Source: Fulvimarina pelagi HTCC2506 (GTDB lineage Bacteria > Pseudomonadota > Alphaproteobacteria > Rhizobiales > Rhizobiaceae). Taken from it: a DNA stretch of 64,000 nucleotides. The notes under the pieces are model-generated. The model ran no database searches, had not been told where the DNA came from, and saw only the letters and a list, made by a program, of their open reading frames with translations. A program made the position numbers and the translations under genes. Shown in pieces: positions 42,835-52,264 of the stretch; position 1 is the stretch's first letter, and every line of letters starts with the position of its first letter. Location: positions 25,910 to 89,909 of the forward strand of contig NZ_DS022273.1 in the NCBI RefSeq assembly GCF_000153705.1, read 5' to 3'.

Positions 42835-44722
42835 GTCGCGTTCCCGGCTCGTTGTGGGTTTCGCCATGGCGCTCGCGAGCCCGGTCGACTTCGGTCTCGG
42901 CGATCTCGCGCATGACATCCTGCGCTGCGCCGCCGTTCGCGGTCGCGGCATCGGACTGAAGGTAGGCCTTGGCGAGATAGAGCCGGTCCAGGCGATCGTC
43001 AGCAAGATCGGCCAGGACGGTGCCGTCGCCCTGCTTCAAAGTTGCGATCTGCTCCTCATCGAGACGCTCTTCGATCGCCTCGCGAAAACGGGCGCCGTCA
43101 GCCTCGTTGTCAAAAGGATCCAACGCGCTGTTTACCCGCATCGCTTCGTGTGTGTCACGGAGGACGGCGTCACTTTCGTCGGCATAGGTTCGCGCTTCCT
43201 CGCTCGACGATGCCGGCTCGCCTGCGACGAGGTTCGCGTCGGTGACGGCTGCCGCCTCGCTCGCTCCGTCGTTGCGCAGGATGCCAGCGCTCTGCAGCGC
43301 ATCGCCCAGCTCGACGTGAAGGTCGTTCAACCGCTCGGCGGCGATGTCCCGATGATCGTTTCGCTCAAGATCGAGCCGATCGGTCCGCGCGATCGATCGA
43401 AAATCGTCGGCGAGCCACTGGCGTTCTAGCGCCGCGCTGTTCGCTCCGGTCTCGATCCGAGCGATGACCCGGTCCGGATCGATGCCGGTGCCTTCAAGCG
43501 CGGTCTCGACCCGCTCGCGGACATCCACCTCCGACAGACGTGCGAGAGCGTCGCGTTCGATATTGGTGTCGGAATAGACGCCCACGTCGGACGGAACCTC
43601 GTTCAGCCTGTGCGATTGCGGCCCGATCGGCTGCATATGCGCGATGCCGGCATAGATGTCGGAAAGCTCGCGCTCGAAGGCGGCCCGTTTAGCCGGCTCC
43701 ATGGCTTCCGCCATCGTCTCGGCGCGGGTCGCCTGATCGGCGAACCGGCTCGAAAGCTCTTCGAGAGAATGGGTTTCGGACATTGTGATTGCTCCGTCCG
43801 GTTTGAGAGTTTGCCCGCCTGAAAGAAGCTCGGCCGCTCGACCAAGCGCTTCCGAGACATGGGTTCGGTTCTCATGGGTCGCTTCGTTCGACAGCGAGCG
43901 GTAGAGCCATGCAACGAGACCGATCTCGTCCCGGGCTCGCTCAGCATCGCCTCCGGTCCGCTGACGCTCGACAGGCGCCCTGCCCTCGTCCTTTGCATGG
44001 TAGACTTCGCGGACCGTCGGCTTGTAGCTGTGAACGCCGCGGTCGATGCGGCGGGTCGCTTCCAGGCGCACGCCGACTTTCTCGGCCTCTTCGACCATCG
44101 CCTCGCGGAAGGCGTCGTAATTGAAGTGATGATCGCGCTTCAGATAGAAGAACTCGCCGTCCGGCGATCGCCGGTTCAGGACGATATGCGCGTGCGGATG
44201 GGCACGGTCCTCGTGGACTGCGATCAGGTAATCGAACTGACGGCCTTCCTGAGAGAAGAAGCGCTCGCCCATCCGGCTCACGATGGTCCGGACGTCCTCG
44301 CCCTTCGTACCGATCGGAAACGCCATGATCATGTGGGTCGTATGGCCGAGCTTCGGGCTGAAGCGCTCGTTCCATGCGCCGGAGAACCGATCCGCGACCT
44401 TGGCGATCTGATCGGCGTTCAGCTCGGACTTTCCGTCGTAGACGCTGCGGCTGTCGATGATGTGCGTCGATTTTGTCGTGAGGTATGTCAGCTGAGCGAT
44501 GAGCGCGGACCGCGTCCGGCAGCCGCCATTCCTCACCGGCTTGAAGATCGCCGGAAAATGGCCCTTGGCCGCCCGCGTCATCTGCTGCTGGCGCCGGGCG
44601 TAATAGCCGGCACCACGCGTCCGGCCCCAGCCCTCTTCGAACAGCGTACCGGTCACCGCTGCGACGGCAGAGGCCGACGAAGGCGAACGCCCTAAGGTTC
44701 GCACGGACATCGCCCCGCTCAT
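42827..44722 (-). CDS. Relaxase (MOBP-like)
   Basis: 631 residues, ATGA-coupled to mobC. Relaxase core: candidate catalytic Tyr ~80 in AQLTYLTTKS, THMIMAFPIGTKGEDVRTIV, and the metal-binding three-His motif HEDRAHPHAHIVLNRRSPDG at ~170. The remainder is a long alpha-helical, acidic C-terminus without helicase motifs. It would nick oriT and lead the strand into the recipient. MOB class is judged by the His motif only. Confidence 0.92.
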   Translation of the reverse strand: MSGAMSVRTLGRSPSSASAVAAVTGTLFEEGWGRTRGAGYYARRQQQMTRAAKGHFPAIFKPVRNGGCRTRSALIAQLTYLTTKSTHIIDSRSVYDGKSELNADQIAKVADRFSGAWNERFSPKLGHTTHMIMAFPIGTKGEDVRTIVSRMGERFFSQEGRQFDYLIAVHEDRAHPHAHIVLNRRSPDGEFFYLKRDHHFNYDAFREAMVEEAEKVGVRLEATRRIDRGVHSYKPTVREVYHAKDEGRAPVERQRTGGDAERARDEIGLVAWLYRSLSNEATHENRTHVSEALGRAAELLSGGQTLKPDGAITMSETHSLEELSSRFADQATRAETMAEAMEPAKRAAFERELSDIYAGIAHMQPIGPQSHRLNEVPSDVGVYSDTNIERDALARLSEVDVRERVETALEGTGIDPDRVIARIETGANSAALERQWLADDFRSIARTDRLDLERNDHRDIAAERLNDLHVELGDALQSAGILRNDGASEAAAVTDANLVAGEPASSSEEARTYADESDAVLRDTHEAMRVNSALDPFDNEADGARFREAIEERLDEEQIATLKQGDGTVLADLADDRLDRLYLAKAYLQSDAATANGGAAQDVMREIAETEVDRARERHGETHNEPGTRHG

Positions 44723-45363
44723 TGCGAGCCCCCTTCGTCGAACACCTGGCCGTCGCTACACCGGTCAAGACCGTCACCATTGCCGTCGCGCGATAACGTC
44801 AGCGCCGCCTCCAATCGCACCTCAACGTGCGATTGCCGGCGCTCGATCATGCGGGCAAGCTGGTCGCCATAGTCCGTCACCATGCCTGCAAGCTCGCGGA
44901 TCTCGGTCAGATCGCCATCGGCGAAGGTCGGCTGCTGAGCACGAAGATTGGCCTCATGCATCCGTTTGGCGATCTGGCTGACATTGTTGCCGACCCGATT
45001 GAGCGCGACCCGCATGCCGTGAAGCTGGTCCTTCAGATCCTGATCGGTGACGAAGAGACCGTTCGCCGCATGGATCAGTGAGCGTAGCCCCTCCCCTCGC
45101 CGTTCGATCCGGTGGCGCTCGAGTACCCGGTCGAAGGCGTCGACCTCGGCTCGGGTCATGCGGACGTTGACGATTTCGGTGCGGGCGCCGGAGGCGACCT
45201 TCGCGTCCTCTTCGCCCTTCGCGGCGTAATAGATCGTCCGCTTCGTGACGCGATAGCGCTCGCTGAGCGCCTGCGCGCTGATCCCTTCTCTGAACGCCTT
45301 CGCGATCGCGAAGCGCTGAGTGCGGGTGAGTTTCGGATGACGGGCCACGTGTGAAGTAAACAC
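44719..45363 (-). CDS. MobC-like relaxosome protein
   Basis: 214 residues. N-terminal HTH (AIAKAFREGISAQALSERYR) then a ribbon-helix-helix-like strand (TEIVNVRMTRAEVDAFD), and the MobC signature GMRVALNRVGNNVSQIAKRM. Coupled to the relaxase gene. Probably binds oriT and recruits the relaxase. Confidence 0.8.
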   Translation of the reverse strand: MFTSHVARHPKLTRTQRFAIAKAFREGISAQALSERYRVTKRTIYYAAKGEEDAKVASGARTEIVNVRMTRAEVDAFDRVLERHRIERRGEGLRSLIHAANGLFVTDQDLKDQLHGMRVALNRVGNNVSQIAKRMHEANLRAQQPTFADGDLTEIRELAGMVTDYGDQLARMIERRQSHVEVRLEAALTLSRDGNGDGLDRCSDGQVFDEGGSQ

Positions 45364-45936
45364 CCCTATTTCTTGCTATCATCTCATCCACTCCCCGCAA
45401 CCAAACGAATGACGTCAGCCGGAGCAACCCGCGAAGTCTCCTGAACGACCGTTCCGACGGCGTCCGTGACCTCGATCCCGCAAAACTGAAAACTGCCGAA
45501 TGACGAATGCTAAAGGGCGGATGCCAAAGCGCGAACGGCGAATGGAAGGTGCCAGATGACGAGTGGAAAGAGGCAAATGCCGAAAGGCGCGTGGACGCTG
45601 CCAAGTGCCAAATACCGAAAGGAGAGTGCTGGCTGCCGCATTTCGATGGGGCGTGCTGAGTGACGAGTGACGAGTGACGACTGAAAGGAAGATGCTGGAG
45701 GGTGCCGGATGCGGAGAGCCAAGAGTAAAACGGCGGATGCTGCAGGACGCCTGACCGATGAGGGATGGCGAATGCCGCCTGTGGACTGCCTGTTGCCGAA
45801 TGGCGATACCCGGACGTTCGATTGCGCCGAGCTGGTTGCATGACCCCCTTACGAACTGGCACCCCGCTTGCGAGCGTATCACAACCAGTGACTGCGCTCA
45901 TTCAGTCGAAGTGCATGACCCGTGAAGGAGATCGCC
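45364..45936. repeat. Probable oriT region with degenerate short-repeat array
   Basis: A 573-base gap between divergent mobC and the VirC1-like gene, where oriT is expected. From about 45490 to 45800 it is built of imperfect 12-16 base units around ATGCCGAAAGG / GATGCCAAAGCG / AATACCGAAAGG, plus an exact triple GAGTGAC (45658-45678). Low stop density in several frames gives long spurious ORFs here. Repeats of this ATGGCGAATGG type occur in rhizobial noncoding DNA. No nick site was identified. Confidence 0.5.
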
Positions 45937-46632
45937 ATGAAGGTGATAACCACTCTGGCGAGGAAGGGCGGCTGCGGAAAGACGAGCCTGATTCGAGCGC
46001 TGACAAGCGCCGCCCTGTCGAACAACCAACGATGCCTCGTTCTCGACGCCGACCCGCAACTGTCGTTCGTCCGCTGGGCGAACCGCCTCGAAATTTACCG
46101 TGACGATCTGACGGTTCAGCCAATCTTCGCTGTCGAGGACCTCGACAGCGTTCTCGATGCGGCGCACGACAGCGGAACGGTCGATACCGTCTTCATCGAC
46201 ACGAAAGGCGAGGCCGGTCCCTGGGCAGACTATGTCGTGGAACAGAGCGACCATATCGTCTGCCCGATGGTGCCGACCGAGACCGATCTCGACATCACCG
46301 CCGACACCTTCAACTACTACTGCGAAGCGCGAAAGCGGACAGAGGACCCGGACGGTCTCCCGACCTTCTCCGTCGTTCTGACTCGCATGCCGGCGCGGCC
46401 GAAGAAGTCACAGGTTCTCGCCGCGCGAAAAGCCTATGAGCGCTTTCCGATCCTCGACGAGATGTTCCTCGAGCGATCTCAGCACTGGGATGTCGATCGC
46501 GAAGGTCTGCTGAACGAACTCGCGGAAACACGCGAGAGCAGCCCCAACCCATTGATGCGGCCGCATGCGCGTCTCTACCGCGATGCGCTCCACGAAGCGC
46601 AGACGATCCTCAAACAGCTTGAGGCCGCCTGA
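45937..46632 (+). CDS. VirC1-like ParA ATPase
   Basis: 231 residues from ATG 45937 (GGAG seven bases upstream). Deviant Walker A ARKGGCGKTSLIRAL, then CLVLDADPQLS and VFIDTKGEAGP. Short ParA-type ATPase next to oriT, as VirC1 is next to T-DNA borders, so it probably promotes relaxosome assembly or plasmid positioning, not the RepA role. Confidence 0.85.
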   Translation: MKVITTLARKGGCGKTSLIRALTSAALSNNQRCLVLDADPQLSFVRWANRLEIYRDDLTVQPIFAVEDLDSVLDAAHDSGTVDTVFIDTKGEAGPWADYVVEQSDHIVCPMVPTETDLDITADTFNYYCEARKRTEDPDGLPTFSVVLTRMPARPKKSQVLAARKAYERFPILDEMFLERSQHWDVDREGLLNELAETRESSPNPLMRPHARLYRDALHEAQTILKQLEAA

Positions 46633-47390
46633 TGACGACCGAACGCGAAGGTTTTGATCAGGCCGCGGATGACGCGAATCCAGCCGAAGACCGGCGATCG
46701 AGTCGTCGTAAGCGGCCGCGGCTCGGCGCGCTGAAACCGGAGGGCGTCACCTTTGGCGGCGGCTACGAACCGGTTCCCACACACATGCCGCGGCCTCACG
46801 AGGAGGACGGTTCGGGAAAACACACGGAACGAGTCGATGAGCCCTCCGAACAGTTGTCAGCACGCGCGGTGATGGCGAACGAATCAGCGGACGCAACGAA
46901 GCTGCATCCGCCGGTGAATGCGCCGAAGAGGATCAAGCCGCTTCATCCGCAGTCCACCGGCGGGGCTTCTGGAGAGGCACCAAACTCAAACACAAGGCAG
47001 GGCAAGGCTGAGATTTACGGTTTGGACGAAACCCGCTTTGTCTGGCTTCGCGCCGTCCCCCGCGTCGATCAACTGGCCCAGCTCGAAAGCCTGGACGAAC
47101 GAGGATTCGCGATAAAAGATATCCTGAAGCTGGCCGGCAAACGAGCATCCGCCGCGTTCGAGCCGCAAGGGGATTTCGCGGCAATCACTGACACCGAGCG
47201 ACTCCCCCTCGCCTATGCCTTCAGGACCTCGAAGCGGGTTTCCGTCGATCTCCTCGAAGGCCTGCACGACCAAGCCGACCGGCTTCGGGTCCGATCCGAT
47301 GACGCCATGTTGCGCGGCCAGTTCGAGCCGCTCTTCTGGCGCGAGATCGATCGGGTCTTCAATGATCTGAAGGATCATGGGTCGGTCTAA
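46632..47390 (+). CDS. VirC2-like partner of the ParA protein (putative)
   Basis: 252 residues, one-base overlap with the ParA gene. N-terminal ~130 residues are disordered, charged; the C-terminal ~120 are folded-looking (DETRFVWLRAVPRVDQLAQL, RTSKRVSVDLLEGLHDQADR). VirC2 has a similar tail with DNA-binding ribbon-helix-helix folds, and the gene order matches virC1-virC2. Sequence similarity to VirC2 not certain. Confidence 0.45.
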   Translation: MTTEREGFDQAADDANPAEDRRSSRRKRPRLGALKPEGVTFGGGYEPVPTHMPRPHEEDGSGKHTERVDEPSEQLSARAVMANESADATKLHPPVNAPKRIKPLHPQSTGGASGEAPNSNTRQGKAEIYGLDETRFVWLRAVPRVDQLAQLESLDERGFAIKDILKLAGKRASAAFEPQGDFAAITDTERLPLAYAFRTSKRVSVDLLEGLHDQADRLRVRSDDAMLRGQFEPLFWREIDRVFNDLKDHGSV

Positions 47391-47445
47391 CAGATCGATC
47401 AAGAACGCGGCGAAATCCAACAAAGCAATGGACAACGAGGAACCC

Positions 47446-47649
47446 ATGGCTGACGACCTAGGAGATTTGCTGAACAGCAGCAAGAAGACGATCGGCACCG
47501 CTGTCGGGCGGATCGTCTCCAACGATGACGGCCGCCATGTTGGCTTCGTCTACGAGTGGAACACTGGCGAAATTCAGAACGCCTGGTTCGACGAGCCGGA
47601 GGACGATGTCGTCTACCAAATGTTCGCAGACGAAGAGAATGCCGCCTGA
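47446..47649 (+). CDS. Small acidic hypothetical protein
   Basis: 67 residues from ATG 47446 (AGGAACCC site); ATG 47428 is possible. Reads GTAVGRIVSNDDGRHVGFVY, then EWNTGEIQNAWFDEPEDDVV. Small beta-rich domain; no family recognised. Follows the ParA partner by 55 bases and may be co-transcribed. Confidence 0.5.
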   Translation: MADDLGDLLNSSKKTIGTAVGRIVSNDDGRHVGFVYEWNTGEIQNAWFDEPEDDVVYQMFADEENAA

Positions 47650-47720
47650 CCAATGATCCCAAGCCGAAGACATGCGGGCGGCCAATTCTAAGACGGCCGC
47701 CCGGTTAATTGATCGCCGGC

Positions 47721-48044
47721 TCAGGCGGCTTCTCGCCCAGCCATAACGTTGAAGGTCGTGGCGATGATGTCGACGGTGAATTTGCGGTCCTCTCCTTCGC
47801 CATAGGAAGTCTCGCCGACCCGCGCTTCGACGTAGATGCGGTCGCCCTTCGATGCGTTATCGGCGACCCATCTGGCCTGTGCTTCGTCGAGGATGGTGAC
47901 GGGCACCCAGTCGCAGCGTTCTTGTTTCCTGCCCTTCGCGTCGGTCCAGTTGCGGTTTGTGGCGACCGAGACCTTGGTGACCTTGCCGAAGGTTTTGACG
48001 TTGCCGATGTGGCCGAGGATGGTGAGGCGGTTGATCGAGCGCAT
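47721..48044 (-). CDS. ssb: Single-stranded DNA-binding protein (short)
   Basis: 107 residues from ATG 48044 with a GGAG site. OB-fold opening MRSINRLTILGHIGNVKTFG, then VATNRNWTDAKGRKQERCDW and IYVEARVGETSYGEGEDRKF. Shorter than chromosomal SSB (150-180) and lacking the acidic DDDIPF tail. Plasmid SSBs help transferred strands. Confidence 0.9.
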   Translation of the reverse strand: MRSINRLTILGHIGNVKTFGKVTKVSVATNRNWTDAKGRKQERCDWVPVTILDEAQARWVADNASKGDRIYVEARVGETSYGEGEDRKFTVDIIATTFNVMAGREAA

Positions 48045-48372
48045 GAGGTTCTCCTGTCGTTCGCGTTTCGATGCCCCCGACAGAGCCGCGAATGGGCGCG
48101 CGGTCACACCTCGATTGCGGAGGGTCCGGCGCAGCCGGAAACCGTCATCGTGGTTGACCGCAAAGCGCCCCGAGCGGTCAGGGATAGGCATCGTCGAGAA
48201 ACGGGAAACGACAGGGGAGGCCTGAATTCGGATCAAGACGTGAACTGCTTCGCGCCGACCACGTACTGCAATCATCTCGCACTGAGGGTCAGCGAAATCC
48301 GAGATCGCACCCTGCCGGAGACGTTGGCATGGAGGAGCGAGTGCTCGGATAGGTCGCCTTCAGAGCGTCAGC
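48045..48372. other. Intergenic region, nothing supported
   Basis: 328 bases upstream of ssb and downstream of the Fic gene. A weak hairpin (CCGG-CGCA-GCCGG near 48130) is the only structure noted. I see no gene. Confidence 0.4.
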
Positions 48373-49593
48373 CTAGCGCGGCGGTCGGTCTGCGATCTCT
48401 GCGTCTGAGAACAGGTTTGGAAACAGCCGCTCGCGGTAGTCGAGTGGAAAGGCGATCCGAACTGGCGTCTTCGGGCTGTTCGACTTCAGGAATCCGAGAT
48501 CGGCAAGCTCGCCGAGGATCGATCGGGCCGTGCGTTCCGACGTCTTGACGACGAGCGCTGCGGCACCGCGTTGCAGTGAGCCGTATCGGATTACCGCCGA
48601 GATCAGATTGGCGGCTCGACGATCGCCATGCATATCTTGCACGAGCGCTCGGTACCGCTCCTCGAGCCGCTCGAGATCGAACATGGTGGACGAGAAGCGC
48701 ACCTGGTCGAGACAGACTTCAAGAAACCATTTCGTGAAGTCCGTCAGAGCGGCTTGCGACAGGTTTCCGCGACCATCGAGGTCCCCCTGCCTCGGACTGT
48801 CGGCGTGGTCCATCATCTGCTTGTACTCGCCGCGCTCCTTCAGCCCGCGAGCAAGACCGCGGGAGACCGACCAAAGGCCGCCTCCTCCGATGCCGGCGCG
48901 CAGTCCCATCGCATGGCTCATCAGCCGCGAGACGCGTCCGTTCCCGTCGATGAACGGGTGGATGAAGTTGAAGCGGTGATGAGCCGTCGCGATCGAAAGG
49001 ATGCGTTGCGCAGACTGCTTTTCTGCCGCGCCAAAACGGCGCTCGAAATAGCCCATGAAGTCGGCGACCCGATAGGAAGATGGCGGCTGATGGCGTCCAA
49101 CGGCGACTTCGTGCTCCGGTCTCGATCGGAACTCTCCCGGTTCGATCTCGATCGTACCCGCGCCAGGCATCTCGACCCTTCGAAACTCGCCCGGCATCGC
49201 GTCGTAGAACGATGCGTGCAGCCAACGGATAAACGCGATTGTCGTTGGTTGGGTCAGTTCCCCGGTCGTGTGGCGTCGATCGATTTCGCGCTGCACCTCA
49301 ACATGCGCTCTGGCTTCGAGTGCGAGCGCTCGGCGCTCCGGCGCCAGCTCGGCACCTTTGAGAGCTGCCTCGATATCCCTCGGTCGGGTGTTGTGGCCTT
49401 CGATCAGGTTCGAGTAGTAGCAGTTCATGACCCGTACGAGATCGGCGAGTTCTAAGAGGGAATCGGGATGCAATCCTTTTCCCAGTTCGGCGCTCTCACG
49501 CTGAAGGTCGACGGAGAGGTCCGCAAGCGCCGACGGCAGATCGCCTTCGAACAGGCACGGCTCGATGCGCGATGGAGCTTCGATAAGGGCCAT
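48373..49593 (-). CDS. Fic-family AMP transferase (self-inhibited, class II)
   Basis: 406 residues. Catalytic HPFIDGNGRVSRLM at ~212-225. N-terminal inhibitory helix SNLIEGHNT at ~61-69 matches the (S/T)xxxE(G/N) motif whose Glu blocks ATP binding, so activity is self-regulated and no separate antitoxin is needed. C-terminal winged helix (VVKTSERTARSILGELADLG) suggests DNA binding or self-regulation. Fic proteins AMPylate targets such as GyrB/ParE or GTPases. Confidence 0.9.
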   Translation of the reverse strand: MALIEAPSRIEPCLFEGDLPSALADLSVDLQRESAELGKGLHPDSLLELADLVRVMNCYYSNLIEGHNTRPRDIEAALKGAELAPERRALALEARAHVEVQREIDRRHTTGELTQPTTIAFIRWLHASFYDAMPGEFRRVEMPGAGTIEIEPGEFRSRPEHEVAVGRHQPPSSYRVADFMGYFERRFGAAEKQSAQRILSIATAHHRFNFIHPFIDGNGRVSRLMSHAMGLRAGIGGGGLWSVSRGLARGLKERGEYKQMMDHADSPRQGDLDGRGNLSQAALTDFTKWFLEVCLDQVRFSSTMFDLERLEERYRALVQDMHGDRRAANLISAVIRYGSLQRGAAALVVKTSERTARSILGELADLGFLKSNSPKTPVRIAFPLDYRERLFPNLFSDAEIADRPPR

Positions 49594-49903
49594 ACCGATC
49601 CCTCTATTCCGTCAGGTTTTGCCGATCTCGCTAATCGCTTCGACCCCGCAATCATAGTGCGCTCTTGGACCAAAATCATTATGATTTGCCGATCTTGGTT
49701 GCCGATGTTTTCTTCTGGACCAGATCCGCCAACTCAAAGGTTGCGTTTTTCCAGTACGGCCGCCATTCGTGGCACTATGCAGCTGCGTCTCAGTATCTCC
49801 CATCGAGGTCATGTGGGTGCGACCCTTTGATAGAATCGAGTGCGTCAGAGCGAGGTCGCTGCTCAGCATGATCCAGTCTCTCGGCTTCCACGTTCTTCGC
49901 TTG
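49594..49903. other. Intergenic region upstream of the Fic gene
   Basis: A 310-base gap that must carry the Fic promoter. An AATCATTATGATT palindrome near 49674-49686 could be an operator. No gene supported. Confidence 0.4.
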
Positions 49904-49923
49904 AAAAGGCGCCCTCAGGCGCC
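49904..49923 (-). terminator. Intrinsic terminator overlapping the stop of the SLOG gene
   Basis: Read on the minus strand, GGCGCC-TGAG-GGCGCC is followed by TTTT. The stop codon TGA lies in the loop, a compact arrangement. Confidence 0.8.
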
Positions 49924-50850
49924 GATCCTCATGACGGCGATGCCGAGCTTCTTCGCCTTGTCGACGAGGTTTTCGGTGATGCCGTTACCGGGTGCGGCGA
50001 TGACGCCCTGCGGCATGATCTCGAGCATCTGATCGTTGCGCTTGAACGGCGCAGCTTTGCCGTGCCGGTTCCAGTCCGGCTTGAAGGCAACAGCGGTGAC
50101 AGCTCTCGTCGCGGCCCACTTCGCCGCGATCAGCTCGGCACCCTTGGCGGTTCCGCCGTGGATCAGCACCATGTCCGGGTACTTCGCGCGGGCTTTGTCG
50201 AGAGCCGACCAGATCGGGCCGACCTCGGTGACGTCGTGGCCACCGGCGAATGCAATCTTCGTCCCCTCCGGGCAGCTGGCCTCGGTCTCCTTCCGGCGTT
50301 TCGCTGAAATGAAGTCTCGGCTGTCGATCACCGCGGCGGTCACCGCCTTGTGCGATGTCTTCGATCCCGTGCGCGGTCGCCAGGGCGAACCGGTCTGGAC
50401 GTGGTAGCTCTCGGCGGCCCACTCGCGCATCGCCTCGAAGGCGTCACGTGTTTGGGAAAGGGTTCGGCCCTCGTCGACGAGGCGTTCTAGTTCAACGCTG
50501 CGGATTTCCGAGCCGTCCTGCTCGCGCTGCGACTGGCGTTGCTTCAGTTCGATGTCGTCGAGGCGCTTTTCGGTATGGACGATCCGGCGATGGAAGGTGT
50601 TGACGAGGCTCCAAAGGAGTTCGTCGGTCTCGTCCTCGAGGCGGGTATCGGCCACCAGCGAGGCCATCGTCTCCATGAGAGCGATGATGTTGGCTTCCGC
50701 CAGATCGGCGTCAGGGAGTTCGCGGGCGTCGCGCTCGTCCGAGCCCGGCGTCACGCCGTAAAGCGCGTAGTCGTCGAGAAGCCGGGCGGTGGGGCTGGAA
50801 GGGGTGAAGCTCGCCTCGAAGGCGGCGGCTTGGCTTTGACGATGAGACAT
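49915..50850 (-). CDS. SLOG-domain protein (DUF2493)
   Basis: 311 residues from ATG 50850 (MSHRQSQAAAFEAS). N-terminal helical half with LLWSLVNTFHRRIVHTEKRL; the C-terminal Rossmannoid is DUF2493/SLOG: KIAFAGGHDVTEVGPIWSAL, PDMVLIHGGTAKGAELIAAK and GVIAAPGNGITENLVDKAK. SLOG proteins bind nucleotide-derived ligands. Very common on alphaproteobacterial plasmids; role unsettled. Confidence 0.88.
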   Translation of the reverse strand: MSHRQSQAAAFEASFTPSSPTARLLDDYALYGVTPGSDERDARELPDADLAEANIIALMETMASLVADTRLEDETDELLWSLVNTFHRRIVHTEKRLDDIELKQRQSQREQDGSEIRSVELERLVDEGRTLSQTRDAFEAMREWAAESYHVQTGSPWRPRTGSKTSHKAVTAAVIDSRDFISAKRRKETEASCPEGTKIAFAGGHDVTEVGPIWSALDKARAKYPDMVLIHGGTAKGAELIAAKWAATRAVTAVAFKPDWNRHGKAAPFKRNDQMLEIMPQGVIAAPGNGITENLVDKAKKLGIAVMRIGA

Positions 50851-51199
50851 GGCGCTGTTCCTCTTTCTTGTGAGGCCGTTTGATCGGCCGGGACAGCGCG
50901 GCCAGGAGCCCGGGCGGCATCGCGGCGCACCCGAAGGGCGGAGCAGCATGCGTCGAGGCCGGACCCAAGATCGAAGATGAACCTGTTTTGTTGCGCGAGG
51001 AGCGAAGCGGGGAAAACAGGCTTGGGACCGGCCTTGCGACCGACGATGAGGGCGGCTTTCCGCCCGACCCGTCCCGAGGCTATCGGTCCGTCGTCCCAGG
51101 TCCGTTCAACGCATCACGAGCGCCGGACAGGAACAGCGCTTCCATCACCCGTCCAAACCGCTGGCGCCTTCGAGGACTGCGCCGATTCGTGCTTTTCCC
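50851..51199. ncRNA. Structured intergenic element (candidate RNA) with several stems
   Basis: In this 349-base gap: GGCCGGACCCAAG (50957-50969) pairs with CTTGGGACCGGCC (51021-51033), one mismatch; inside it CCTGTTTT (50982-50989) pairs with AAAACAGG (51013-51020), perfect; further on GGGCGG-CTTT-CCGCCC (51052-51067). So much pairing in one spot suggests a folded RNA (leader of the SLOG gene on the minus strand) or a DNA site. No ORF is supported. Confidence 0.45.
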
Positions 51200-52264
51200 T
51201 CAGCCAGCCAGCTGATCGATCCGGTCTCCGAAGTCATGGCGCAGCCGGGCGCGAAGCGCGTCCGGACCCCAGGCGGTCAGATCGTCGTTGAAGTCACCGA
51301 GCACCGGCTCGATCTCTCGGATGACGATGGTGCGGCCAACCAGCCGCTCGCGAAGGGTTCGAGCCGCTCGGGCTCCCGCATCGTCAGCGTCCTTCACGAT
51401 CCAGAGCTCCTGGACGGTCTCGGGGACGTCGAACAGGCTAAGATGTGTCGCGGAGAGGCAGGCGGTGACGGAAAGCTTCGGAAGGACCGAGCCGACGGAA
51501 AGAACCGTCTCGATCCCCTCCCCGACCGCCAGGATAGGCGATGCCGGATCACTGAGGCGAACGCCGGACCCGCGAAGGTCGCCCATGACGCGCTTCGGGT
51601 CGGTCATGTCGGCGAGGGTTCCGCGCTCCGGGTCGAGCCAGGTTCGCGAAACGCCGGTGGTCTCCCCGAACTGTCCGGTGATCTTCGCTAGTAGCGCCGG
51701 CGCGGCCTTCAACTCGCTGGTCTCGGCGTCCCTGTATCGAACAGCGGGATGATAACGCAGCGCGTCTCCTAACCGGGCGATGCCGCGGGATGTCAGATAG
51801 GTTTCCGCCGGTGTGCCTGCGATCGGTTTCCCCAGCGACCAGAGCCTTCGGGCGCGTTTTCTGGCGCTGGTGCGAGTCTCATGCGCCTTCTCTGAAAGCC
51901 GCTCCAGCGGCTTTGGTCTAGACCGCCTTCGCGCTGCCGACAGACTGGCTGGCTGCTTTCCGTATCGGGGCCATCCCAAAAAGCGCCGCGCTTCGTCGAG
52001 GGCCTCCGGCACCGTCGTTGCCGACGTCAGATGACCCATCAGATCGAGGAGGTCACCATGTTCAGACGTTGCATAGTCGGTCCATTTACCGGGTGGTCGA
52101 TCAGCGGAGCCAGTCAGCCGCACCGCCAGACTTTCACCCTTGGCACCGGTGACGTCGCCGACTGTCCAGTAGCCGCCAGACCGTCGACCGTTCGGCAGAT
52201 AGGTTTGGCAGAAGCCTTCCGCATTAGCGGCGAGGGCCGTTGCGATGTCTGCGATCGTATCCAT
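51200..52264 (-). CDS. Toprim-domain primase-like protein
   Basis: 354 residues from ATG 52264 (MDTIADIATALAANAEGF). N-terminal domain with GGYWTVGDVTGAKGESLAVR; Toprim core ILAVGEGIETVLSVGSVLPK (Glu), LWIVKDADDAGARAARTL (DxD), DFNDDLTAWG. Such proteins sit next to helicase/SNO genes on rhizobial plasmids and are likely to help conjugative DNA replication. Confidence 0.88.
   Translation of the reverse strand: MDTIADIATALAANAEGFCQTYLPNGRRSGGYWTVGDVTGAKGESLAVRLTGSADRPPGKWTDYATSEHGDLLDLMGHLTSATTVPEALDEARRFLGWPRYGKQPASLSAARRRSRPKPLERLSEKAHETRTSARKRARRLWSLGKPIAGTPAETYLTSRGIARLGDALRYHPAVRYRDAETSELKAAPALLAKITGQFGETTGVSRTWLDPERGTLADMTDPKRVMGDLRGSGVRLSDPASPILAVGEGIETVLSVGSVLPKLSVTACLSATHLSLFDVPETVQELWIVKDADDAGARAARTLRERLVGRTIVIREIEPVLGDFNDDLTAWGPDALRARLRHDFGDRIDQLAG

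Noticed and set aside
45490..45800. CRISPR array
   Set aside because: Repeats are imperfect, too short and without regular spacers; no cas genes nearby.
44954..45901. Long leftward frames through the repeat field
   Set aside because: Repetitive HSPF/RHS-like strings arise from the repeat DNA and lack any domain.
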